This document shows positions 51,962 through 58,743 of a stretch of 58,743 nt of DNA, piece by piece. The number at the start of each line of letters is the position of its first letter. Position 1 is the first letter of the stretch. The position numbers and the translations under genes are program-made. Below the pieces are notes generated by a model. The model saw nothing but the letters and a program-made list of their open reading frames with translations. It searched no databases and was not told the DNA's origin. Origin of the DNA: Alphaproteobacteria bacterium (lineage in GTDB: Bacteria; Pseudomonadota; Alphaproteobacteria; Micavibrionales; Micavibrionaceae); assembly GCA_021775915.1 (NCBI GenBank), contig JAJFGW010000025.1, positions 1-58,743 of the forward strand, read 5' to 3'.

Positions 51962-52435
51962 TTAGATCGATTCTGCATCAAGAGTAAGGGCGGCGAAGGA
52001 GTCAATCAGCCATTCTCCGTTATCTTGCTGTTTTAGGCGGTAAATTACGGTAATGGGGTCACCGTCGCTATCCTCCATTTCTATTTTTTGCACCAGCCCT
52101 TTTTGCGAGTTGTGCTGACCGAGGAATTTATAGTCGCCGTGATTGTAGATTGTCCGGACTTCAAAGCGCAGGTGACTGAGAAACTCGTCGGCCGTATCAA
52201 ATTTTTCATGAAAATTATTTGTGGTCAGGGCGTAGGCGCGGTCAGCATCGCGGGCTTTAATGGCTTTGAGCTGCTTACGAATGAGATCATGCACGGGGTT
52301 TATGGTTTCGGTGACATGAGCCACGGGTTGCGGTAAGGATTTTTCTTCTGCCTGGGCGCTAATCGCAATAACCGTTAAAAGAGCGCAAATAAAAGAAAGA
52401 CCGAAAATAAAGTGTGTAATCTTGTCAAAGGACAT
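51962..52435 (-). CDS. DUF4864 family secreted protein
   Basis: 157 residues. N-terminal signal peptide (to SAQA-E). NPVHDLIRKQLKAIKARDADRAYALTT is the hallmark start of DUF4864, followed by the DGDPITVIYRLKQQDNGEWLIDSF end. The fold is expected to resemble NTF2/SnoaL. Function unknown; periplasmic. Divergent from the DUF1223 gene. Confidence 0.85.
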   Translation of the reverse strand: MSFDKITHFIFGLSFICALLTVIAISAQAEEKSLPQPVAHVTETINPVHDLIRKQLKAIKARDADRAYALTTNNFHEKFDTADEFLSHLRFEVRTIYNHGDYKFLGQHNSQKGLVQKIEMEDSDGDPITVIYRLKQQDNGEWLIDSFAALTLDAESI

Positions 52436-52484
52436 GGCAAACCTGTATTGTCTTCAAAAGTTTTGGAACATTGATAATTATACA

Positions 52485-53273
52485 ATGACTATGATTAATC
52501 TTCTCTTAAGGTCTTTTTTTGCCGCGCTGGTGTTTAGCGTGTTTATGTTCGTTGTTTCAGTGTCCTATGCTCAGAACTCTAAAGCGGTTCCTGTGCCTTC
52601 TGTTGTTGCCGAAACAGTGCCTATACTAGGTGAAGCGCCTATTATTATTGAGCTTTTTTCATCGCAGGCCTGCGTATTTTGTCCCAAAGCTGACCGTTTA
52701 TTTACTGATTTGCTTCAGCAGGACAATGTGATCGGTCTGGCTTGTCATGTTGATTATTTTGATGTGAAAGAAGGCTCACTATCACAGAGCTTTTGTACTG
52801 CGCGCCAGAGCTGGTATATGGACAAGCTTTTTGCCGGGCCGAATTATACGCCGCAAATGGTCATTAATGGCGCGATTGATGTTGTTGGTTATAAATTTAA
52901 CGAGGTCGTGGAGGCGTTGCAAAAGGCCGCTTATTCGGAAATTTTAGTGCTAAACATTATCGAAAGCGAAGCTGCTGGGACTTATAAGGTTATGTTGCCC
53001 ATGGACAAGGTTGCGGCGCCGGAAGATTTTAAATTATGGCTGGCGCTGTATGATAAGCCGCGTGAGCTTACTGTTGCGAGCGGAACGCACAAAGGGAAAC
53101 AGAGGACTTATTATAATATCGTCAGCAATCTTGGCGGTTCGGATGAAATTCTTGAAGAGGTGTTTGTGACCCCGCCTTTAACGGACCAACATGAAGGCTT
53201 TGTACTTATTTTGCAGGATATGAGCAGCGGCAAAATATATGCGGTGGGGCAGCACAAGAAAGATAAACAATAA
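52485..53273 (+). CDS. DUF1223 family thioredoxin-fold protein
   Basis: 262 residues from ATG 52485 (an ATG at 52491 is equally possible; the frame is open from 52422). Signal peptide ending YAQ. ELFSSQACVFCPKADRLF carries the CxxC of DUF1223, followed by LACHVDYFD and FCTARQSWYMD. Secreted thioredoxin-like fold; a redox role in the periplasm is likely but not shown. Extra cysteines (LACHVDYF, SFCTARQ) are unusual. The next small gene starts three bases after its stop. Confidence 0.85.
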   Translation: MTMINLLLRSFFAALVFSVFMFVVSVSYAQNSKAVPVPSVVAETVPILGEAPIIIELFSSQACVFCPKADRLFTDLLQQDNVIGLACHVDYFDVKEGSLSQSFCTARQSWYMDKLFAGPNYTPQMVINGAIDVVGYKFNEVVEALQKAAYSEILVLNIIESEAAGTYKVMLPMDKVAAPEDFKLWLALYDKPRELTVASGTHKGKQRTYYNIVSNLGGSDEILEEVFVTPPLTDQHEGFVLILQDMSSGKIYAVGQHKKDKQ

Positions 53274-53276
53274 ACT

Positions 53277-53498
53277 ATGAAATATAAAAAGAAAATTATA
53301 ATTGCTATCGTGGTTTTGTTTGTGATTTTGGGATATATATTTCGGTACGAAATTCAAGATGAGATAGCATGCCTTGCATATTACGATCAATGCAGGGCTG
53401 AAAGAGTGTATGGTCTTACGAAAGATGAGTGCTTTGAACGGGACAATACTGTTGCTTATTTGTTAGATGGCGGGGTTTGTCTTGTTCGCTCCGAATAA
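53277..53498 (+). CDS. Small membrane-anchored hypothetical protein
   Basis: 73 residues. Basic start (MKYKKK), one membrane helix (~6-22), then a periplasmic tail with four cysteines (ACLAYYDQCRAE, DECFER, GVCLVR) that could form two disulfides. Starts three bases after the DUF1223 stop; could be a substrate or partner of that thioredoxin-fold protein. AT-rich. Converges with polA. Confidence 0.6.
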   Translation: MKYKKKIIIAIVVLFVILGYIFRYEIQDEIACLAYYDQCRAERVYGLTKDECFERDNTVAYLLDGGVCLVRSE

Positions 53499-53502
53499 AT
53501 TA

Positions 53503-56325
53503 TTAATGTGCTTGCGCCCAGCTATTGCCGCTCCCGGCTTCGGCATCGAGCGGCACACCGATGTCTGCTGCGGATTCCATGATTTCACGCACTAGAGCAG
53601 ATGTTTTTTCAAGCTCGGCTTCGGGGACTTCGAAGATCAGTTCATCGTGGACCTGCAATAGCATTTTGGCATTTAGGCCGGTTTCTTCAAGCGCGCGGGG
53701 CATTTTGGCCATGGCGCGTTTCATGATGTCAGCAGCCGTGCCTTGCAGGGGCGCATTGATTGCTTGCCGTTCGGCGCCCATGCGGACATTGCCCATCTTG
53801 TTGTTGATGTTCCTGATCGTGCATTTACGGCCATAAAGTGTGCGGACAAAGCCGTGCTCGCGTGCTTCTTCTTTTTTGCCTTCCATGTAAGTCTGGATTT
53901 CGTGGAATTTAGCGAGGTATTTTTTGATGAACTCGCCAGCTTCTCCGGGCTGACAGCCTAGCTGTTTGGCAAGTCCCCAGCCGGAAATGCCGTAGATGAT
54001 TCCAAAGTTCACCGCCTTGGCTTGACGGCGTAGCTCGGGCGTTACTTCGTCCAGAGGCACGCCAAAAACCTGCGAGGCGGTGAGGGCGTGAATATCAACG
54101 CCATCTTTGAAGGCTTGTTTAAGCGCTTCAACCCCGGCAAGGGCGGCGGCAAGGCGAAGTTCGACCTGACTGTAATCAACTGACAAAAGAACATGGTCTT
54201 TTTCAGCGATAAAGGCTTGCCGGATTTTGCGGCCGTCCTCGGTGCGGATCGGGATATTTTGTAAGTTTGGATCGCTTGAGGCAAGGCGGCCTGTCGTTGT
54301 GCCGGTCATATGAAAGCTTGTGTGTATGCGGCCTGTCGCCGGGTTCATTTGTTCGGGCAGCGCATCGGTATAGGTGGATTTTAGTTTTGAAAGACCGCGC
54401 CATTGTAGAATTTTTTCGATGATCTCATGGCTTGAGGATAGCTTTTCCAGTATATCGGCGGCGGTTGACCAGTCGCCGGTTTTGGTTTTTTTGCTGCCTT
54501 CAATGCCCATTTCATCAAACAGCACCGCGCCCATTTGTTTGGGGGAGGCGATGTTAAAGGGATGCCCGGCAAGCTTGTGAATGTCTTCTTCTAGCGTGAT
54601 AAGCTTTTTGCCGAATTCATTGCTCATTGTTTTTAAGAGCGTGGGGTCAAGCTTGATACCGTTCAGTTCCATTTGCGCGATAACGGGAATGAGCGGGCGT
54701 TCAATGTCTTCATAAACGGACACCATTTTTTCACGCGCAAGGCGAGGCTTGAGAATTGTATGAAGGCGCAGCGTTATTTCCGCATCTTCGGCAGCGTAAG
54801 GGAGCGCTTTGTCGATAGGTACAAAATCAAACGTAATTTGCTTCTTGCCTTTGCCCGCAACCTCTTCAAATTTAATCGGCGTGTGGTCGCAAAAAAGCGT
54901 GGAAAGTTCGTCCATGCCATGGCCGTGCTGTGTGCCGTCAAGCACGTAAGACAGCAGCATCGTGTCATCACAGGGCGCGACGTGGATGCCGTGCTGCGCG
55001 AACATTTGCCAGTCATATTTCATGTTTTGGCCAATTTTTAAAACGCTGTCATCTTCAAGGATAGGTTTTAAAAGCGCGATGGCCTCACTCATAGGAATTT
55101 GTTTTAGATCGCCCGTATTGCCGCCGAGCAAATCCATTTCTTGTTTATGTCCCAAAGGGATATAAGCGCCTGTGCCGATTTTTGGGCTAAGGCAAATTCC
55201 GACCAGTTCGGCCTTGGCGGGGGTCAACCCCGTTGTTTCGGTGTCGATGGCAAGGAAACCTGTTTCATAGGCTTTAGCAATCCATTCTTTGAGTGTTTTA
55301 ACATCATCAATCAATGTGTATTTATTTTCGCTGACGGGAGGAAGGGCTTTGCTGTTATCCTGAGCCGCCGGCGGAGATTCTTCTTTTGAGGGCGCGGCAC
55401 TGCCAAGGCGCGTTAATATTGATTTAAAGCCCTGCTCCCGCAAGAATTCCATCAATGCCGGTTTGTCTTGCCCGTTGCCATCAAAGGCGTGGGTTTTTAG
55501 ATCATTTAGATCAACCGGCACAGGTGCTTGTTCATCAAGCCTGACTAGTTTTCGTGATATGCGCGCCATATCGGCGTGTTCGATTAAAGATTCGCGGCGC
55601 TTTGGCTGTTTTATTTCTTCGGCGCGGGTAAGCAATTCATCAAGGGAGCCGTATTCATTGATAAGCTGTGCTGCCGTTTTAATGCCTATCCCGGGCACAC
55701 CAGGTACGTTGTCGGTAGAGTCTCCGGCAAGCGATTGCACATCAACAACTTTGTTTGGGGGGACTCCGAATTTTTCTATTACTTCGTCATGCCCGATAAA
55801 TTTTCCTTTCATCGGGTCAAGCATGCGGACATCATCGTCAACCAGCTGCATCAAATCCTTGTCCGAAGAAACGATCACGATTTTTTTGCCTTGTGCTTTG
55901 GCAAGCTTGGCATAGGCGGCGATCAGGTCATCGGCCTCATAGCCTTCTAGCGCAATCGCTGGAATATCAAAGGCCTCGGTGGCTTGGCGGATGAGCGCAA
56001 ATTGCGGGATCAAATCGTCTGGAGTTTCATCGCGGTTGGCTTTGTATTCGGGATATATATCATTGCGGAAATTTTTGCGCGCGGCATCGAAAATCACCGC
56101 CATATAAGGCGCATGATAATCGCGCAGCATTTTAATCATCATGTTGGTAAAGCCGAAGACTGCGCCGACCTCAACACCGTCCGGATTGGTTATGCCGGAC
56201 TGGCGTGAATAAGCCATGGCGTAATAGGCACGGAAAATAAACCCGGATCCATCGATCAGAAACAGCTCATCTTCGTTATTTTCTTCAGGCATTTTTTCCA
56301 CCGCATTCCCCATGACGGGCAGCAT
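53503..56325 (-). CDS. polA: DNA polymerase I
   Basis: 940 residues, full length; ATG at 56325 with in-frame ATGs at codons 5 and 12. Three domains: 5'-3' exonuclease (LFLIDGSGFIFRAYYA, IVSSDKDLMQLV, GDSTDNVPGVPGIG), 3'-5' exonuclease (LAIDTETTGLTP, QNMKYDWQMF) with its acidic residues intact so proofreading is likely, and polymerase (motif A LLSVDYSQVELRLAAALAG, motif B RRQAKAVNFGIIYG, motif C LLQVHDELIFEVPE). Processes Okazaki fragments and repair gaps. Confidence 0.97.
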   Translation of the reverse strand: MLPVMGNAVEKMPEENNEDELFLIDGSGFIFRAYYAMAYSRQSGITNPDGVEVGAVFGFTNMMIKMLRDYHAPYMAVIFDAARKNFRNDIYPEYKANRDETPDDLIPQFALIRQATEAFDIPAIALEGYEADDLIAAYAKLAKAQGKKIVIVSSDKDLMQLVDDDVRMLDPMKGKFIGHDEVIEKFGVPPNKVVDVQSLAGDSTDNVPGVPGIGIKTAAQLINEYGSLDELLTRAEEIKQPKRRESLIEHADMARISRKLVRLDEQAPVPVDLNDLKTHAFDGNGQDKPALMEFLREQGFKSILTRLGSAAPSKEESPPAAQDNSKALPPVSENKYTLIDDVKTLKEWIAKAYETGFLAIDTETTGLTPAKAELVGICLSPKIGTGAYIPLGHKQEMDLLGGNTGDLKQIPMSEAIALLKPILEDDSVLKIGQNMKYDWQMFAQHGIHVAPCDDTMLLSYVLDGTQHGHGMDELSTLFCDHTPIKFEEVAGKGKKQITFDFVPIDKALPYAAEDAEITLRLHTILKPRLAREKMVSVYEDIERPLIPVIAQMELNGIKLDPTLLKTMSNEFGKKLITLEEDIHKLAGHPFNIASPKQMGAVLFDEMGIEGSKKTKTGDWSTAADILEKLSSSHEIIEKILQWRGLSKLKSTYTDALPEQMNPATGRIHTSFHMTGTTTGRLASSDPNLQNIPIRTEDGRKIRQAFIAEKDHVLLSVDYSQVELRLAAALAGVEALKQAFKDGVDIHALTASQVFGVPLDEVTPELRRQAKAVNFGIIYGISGWGLAKQLGCQPGEAGEFIKKYLAKFHEIQTYMEGKKEEAREHGFVRTLYGRKCTIRNINNKMGNVRMGAERQAINAPLQGTAADIMKRAMAKMPRALEETGLNAKMLLQVHDELIFEVPEAELEKTSALVREIMESAADIGVPLDAEAGSGNSWAQAH

Positions 56326-56363
56326 GGAACATATAAAGAAAGAAGTCTAGAGAGAGACTTTAA

Positions 56364-57158
56364 TTACGCCGGGGACGGGGCTTTTGTTTTTATTCCCAAG
56401 TCCTGAACATATTGCGCCAGATCCGGTTTTTCAGGATTTGGCAGGGTAAAATCTTCGGCGGTTGGTGTTTGCCATTTAAAGGCTTTATAGAGCAGATAGA
56501 ATGGCAGGGTTCCTGTAAGAATGTTTAAAACCGGCAACATGGAAATTCTTGCATAATCATCATCATAGGGGCGCTTCATGAGGGTGTTTGCTTTTTGGTA
56601 AAAGTGCGAGCCTTGTTGGGATTGGCTTGTTGTTGTTATTGTGTTCATACGCTTAAATGTTTCGCCGAGCGGTACCCAGTTTGGTACTGTTTCTAGTTTG
56701 TTGTCAGGCAAGGTGGTCATGATACGTATATCTTGATCGTTTAAATTATGATCTTTCTTGTCTTTGATATGCAGCTTTATAACAAAATCATATTGAGCCT
56801 CTGATACCAGTTTCATGGCTTTATCGCGATAGCGGTCTTTTTGAATATTGGCCACTTTGTCGACTTGATCGGCTTTTTGTGACTCAAAGCTCATAACAAA
56901 GAAAAGAGAAAGCATTGAGCCGAGAAAAGCACTTCCCCATACAGTAAGGGCAATAGAGGTTGTCGTGGCGTTCCCGCTTTCTAAAAGTAGTATGGTTCTG
57001 GCGGCAGCTAATGCAACTGTCCCAGCTGTAGCAGCGGCAGTAAAGAAGCGTGACAGGTTGCCCCTGACTTGTGCACTTTTAAGCTCTTTCTGGCCATTTT
57101 GGTCGAGTTCCAGCATTTGCGCCTCTTCTGTTTCTATGTTCTGGATTTTACGTAGCAC
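56364..57158 (-). CDS. Hypothetical membrane protein
   Basis: 264 residues. An N-terminal polar segment, two adjacent membrane helices (~35-56, 66-90), a long polar domain, and another hydrophobic patch near 210-228. The polar domain has the NWVPLGETFKRMNTI segment. An ATG at codon 15 (MLELDQNGQ) is also possible. No family recognised. Lies between rlmB and polA on the same strand, 23 bases from the rlmB stop. Confidence 0.55.
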   Translation of the reverse strand: MLRKIQNIETEEAQMLELDQNGQKELKSAQVRGNLSRFFTAAATAGTVALAAARTILLLESGNATTTSIALTVWGSAFLGSMLSLFFVMSFESQKADQVDKVANIQKDRYRDKAMKLVSEAQYDFVIKLHIKDKKDHNLNDQDIRIMTTLPDNKLETVPNWVPLGETFKRMNTITTTSQSQQGSHFYQKANTLMKRPYDDDYARISMLPVLNILTGTLPFYLLYKAFKWQTPTAEDFTLPNPEKPDLAQYVQDLGIKTKAPSPA

Positions 57159-57181
57159 GCACGGTTTCCAGAACGCAAGGG

Positions 57182-57955
57182 TTATTTGCTTAACTCATAG
57201 AGCGCGACAGCGGCAGCGTTGGAGACGTTCAGGCTGGTGATGGGGCCTGAGGATGGAAGGCATACGAGAGAGTCGCAATGCTCGGCGACTTTAGGGCGCA
57301 GGCCTTTGCCTTCGGCGCCAAGGACGATCACGGTTTTGCCGGTTTTTTTGATGTCGCCGATTGATTGTTCTCCGCGCTCATCAAGGCCGATGGCAAAAAA
57401 TCCGGCAGTTTTTAGTTTATCGAGCGTATCGGATAAATTGATTTCGTAGGCGGTTGGTACATGCTCTACCGCGCCGCAGGCTGCTTTAGCCAGTATGCCG
57501 GTTAATTCCGGGGAGTGTTTGCGCTGCATAATCAGGCCAGAGGCACCAAAAACGCAGGCAGAGCGTAAGATGGCGCCGACATTATGCGGGTCTGTGACCT
57601 GATCGAGCATTAAGAGTGTAACGTTTTCTTGTTCCCGCGTTTTTATAATTAGGTCCTGAATAAAGACTTCGGGAAGTGGCTCTGTATGGAGCGCTATGCC
57701 TTGATGTACCGCGCCGCTGGGAAGGCGCCGGTCGAGGTCTTTTTTGTCAATAATGGAAGGTGGGGTTTTGCGCTCCGGTAAAATATCTTCAAAGCTTTTT
57801 AGGGTTTGTTCTGTGATGTACAGGCCGCGTATTTGCCGCGCAGGGTTAAGCCAAGCCTCACGCACAGCGTGGGTTCCCCATATGTTGGCGGCTATTTTTT
57901 TCTTAGCGCCTGATTTTCCCCAAGGGTTTTGCTTTGATTTTTTTTCGTATTTCAT
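57182..57955 (-). CDS. rlmB: TrmH/SpoU-family RNA 2'-O-methyltransferase (RlmB-like)
   Basis: 257 residues from ATG 57955 (an ATG at 57973 is also in frame). N-terminal L30e-like RNA-binding domain (IWGTHAVREAWLNPARQ), then the SPOUT knot domain: motif 1 DQVTDPHNVGAILRSACVFG, motif 2 VIVLGAEGKGLRP, motif 3 SLNVSNAAAVALYEL. RlmB methylates G2251 of 23S rRNA. The gene is divergent from tRNA-Tyr, a common alphaproteobacterial neighbour. Confidence 0.9.
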   Translation of the reverse strand: MKYEKKSKQNPWGKSGAKKKIAANIWGTHAVREAWLNPARQIRGLYITEQTLKSFEDILPERKTPPSIIDKKDLDRRLPSGAVHQGIALHTEPLPEVFIQDLIIKTREQENVTLLMLDQVTDPHNVGAILRSACVFGASGLIMQRKHSPELTGILAKAACGAVEHVPTAYEINLSDTLDKLKTAGFFAIGLDERGEQSIGDIKKTGKTVIVLGAEGKGLRPKVAEHCDSLVCLPSSGPITSLNVSNAAAVALYELSK

Positions 57956-58028
57956 AAGGCAGATATAAATCATATATTGACAGACAAGGCAAAAACCTTT
58001 TTCTTGTGGCCTTGCTTACTGCTTCTGT

Positions 58029-58114
58029 GGAGGGGTGGTCGAGTGGTTAATGGCACCGGATTGTAAATCCGGCCTCTTATGAGTACGCAGGTTCAAATCC
58101 TGCCCCCTCCACCA
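58029..58114 (+). tRNA. tRNA-Tyr (GTA anticodon)
   Basis: 86 bases including CCA. Acceptor GGAGGGG/CCCCTCC; anticodon stem CCGGA/TCCGG with loop TTGTAAA (anticodon GTA); long variable arm (class II); T arm GCAGG-TTCAAAT-CCTGC. An integrase gene follows 80 bases downstream, so the tRNA 3' end is the likely attachment site. Confidence 0.95.
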
Positions 58115-58165
58115 TTTTGTTTAAAAACAATAACTTACTGGTATAAAAAGGCTAAATCTTCCATT

Positions 58166-58186
58166 TGGTACACTTGGGTGGTACAC
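58166..58186. repeat. Direct repeat TGGTACAC upstream of the integrase
   Basis: TGGTACAC at 58166-58173 and 58179-58186, 13 bp apart, just before the integrase start. Could be recombinase arm sites or an operator. Confidence 0.45.
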
Positions 58187-58193
58187 ATGGAGT

Positions 58194-58743
58194 ATGGAAG
58201 ACGTGGCAAAACCAGTAGGTTTAGAGAAGCGCGGCGATGTGTACGAGGTACGCAGACGTGTGCCCAAAGACCTTGTTGAATACATTGGCAAGAAGGTTAT
58301 CCGGCGATCTTTAAAAACATCTAATCACAAAGAAGCATGCAGGTTACGCGATCATGAATGGCTAGCTATTACAGCTGAACTGGATCAAAAGCGTAGGGAG
58401 ATGCTACAGGAACAGGCAGAGCAGAAAACAATCATAAAGCTAGAAGATATACCGGACTCAGAAATCAAGGGTCTGGCCTTCGCATGGCTCGATGATGTTA
58501 GCCGTAGCTCTGACCAGCGCGAAGCCAAGAATACTAAAATGCTCGATGACTTTGATCTGGAACAGGCAGAGCTGGAAACCAGAATGGAGGAAGCGGAGTT
58601 AAAAGAGGCCGTGAAGAAAAACGACTTCTTTCATGTCCGCAGTATTGTCTCTTCATTGCTGAAACGAAAGAACATTAGCCACGATCCTAAAACACAGGCT
58701 TACAAGGTGCTGTGTAAGTTCTTAAATAGAGCGATGCTGGAGA
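58194..58743 (+). CDS. Phage-type site-specific integrase (N-terminal part; cut by window edge)
   Basis: 183 residues visible from ATG 58194 to the window end, no stop. The start MEDVAKPVGLEKRGDVYEVR, then RRVPKDLVEYIGKK and RSLKTSNHKEACRLR match the DUF6538 N-terminal domain of phage-like tyrosine recombinases; the catalytic domain would be beyond the window. A helical, Glu/Gln-rich stretch follows. Its position 80 bases past tRNA-Tyr indicates a genomic island integrated at that tRNA. No in-frame start exists closer to the tRNA. Confidence 0.85.
   Translation, partial: MEDVAKPVGLEKRGDVYEVRRRVPKDLVEYIGKKVIRRSLKTSNHKEACRLRDHEWLAITAELDQKRREMLQEQAEQKTIIKLEDIPDSEIKGLAFAWLDDVSRSSDQREAKNTKMLDDFDLEQAELETRMEEAELKEAVKKNDFFHVRSIVSSLLKRKNISHDPKTQAYKVLCKFLNRAMLE

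Noticed and set aside
58079-58279. 66-residue + frame covering the tRNA-Tyr 3' end
   Set aside because: It starts inside the tRNA and runs out of frame through the integrase start.
1-58743. CRISPR arrays, rRNA operons, transposases
   Set aside because: I saw no regularly spaced direct repeats, no rRNA-like sequence and no transposase motifs. Apart from the integrase at the right edge, no mobile-element gene is present.

Overview
The window looks like the replication-origin region of an alphaproteobacterial chromosome of moderate GC content. It could belong to the Micavibrio/Rhodospirillales-like groups, but that placement is only an impression. The evidence is the gene order: leuS-lptE-holA, parB-parA-rsmG-mnmG-mnmE, rho-hemJ-hemH-hemE, then after a 353-bp gap ppsR-aroE-coaE-dnaQ, secB-fxsA and tim44-mltA. 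In Caulobacter and Rickettsia the origin lies beside hemE. Here the hemE-side gap holds DnaA-box-like sequences and seven GANTC sites. Genes run mostly on - to its left and mostly on + for about 8 kb to its right. The + strand is visibly C-rich left of the gap and G-rich right of it, whatever the gene orientation. I place oriC at about 37.7-38.0 kb.

Layout. 1-7.4 kb: accessory membrane and secreted proteins, a short GcrA-like protein, the ABC-F ATPase Uup, an M23 peptidase and an Smr protein. 7.4-11.4 kb: a cluster of three pilin-like proteins that share one extracellular module and end in either a von Willebrand A domain or a phage-collar-like domain, followed by a degenerate response regulator. 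12-15.9 kb: yggS, a major porin and a DUF3576 lipoprotein. 15.9-26 kb: leuS-lptE-holA on +, and the parB-parA-rsmG-mnmG-mnmE block on -. Three perfect parS sites lie inside rsmG, mnmG and mnmE. 26-32 kb: an accessory block (two HEAT-repeat proteins, a DnaJ-type zinc-cluster membrane protein, a DUF1566-like protein, a lipoprotein) between mnmE and rho. 32-37.7 kb: rho and haem genes, with an AT-rich EamA transporter between hemE and hemH. 38-46 kb: an origin-flanking gene, a pair of DUF6782-like paralogues, ppsR-aroE-coaE, an amidotransferase and dnaQ; no maf gene is seen. 46-58 kb: secB, fxsA, tim44, mltA, an entericidin-like lipoprotein, tRNA-Ala, gpt, a bacterial voltage-gated channel, DUF4864 and DUF1223 proteins, polA, rlmB and tRNA-Tyr. 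The window ends inside a phage-type integrase next to tRNA-Tyr, so an integrated element probably begins there.

Functionally, the core is chromosome segregation (ParA/ParB/parS), tRNA modification (MnmE/MnmG), replication (HolA, DnaQ, PolA), haem synthesis (HemE, HemH, HemJ) and envelope assembly (LptE, SecB, MltA). The least familiar parts are the pilin/VWA/collar cluster, the HEAT/zinc-cluster block and the density of GANTC sites at the origin. Several families of dispersed palindromic repeats sit between genes.
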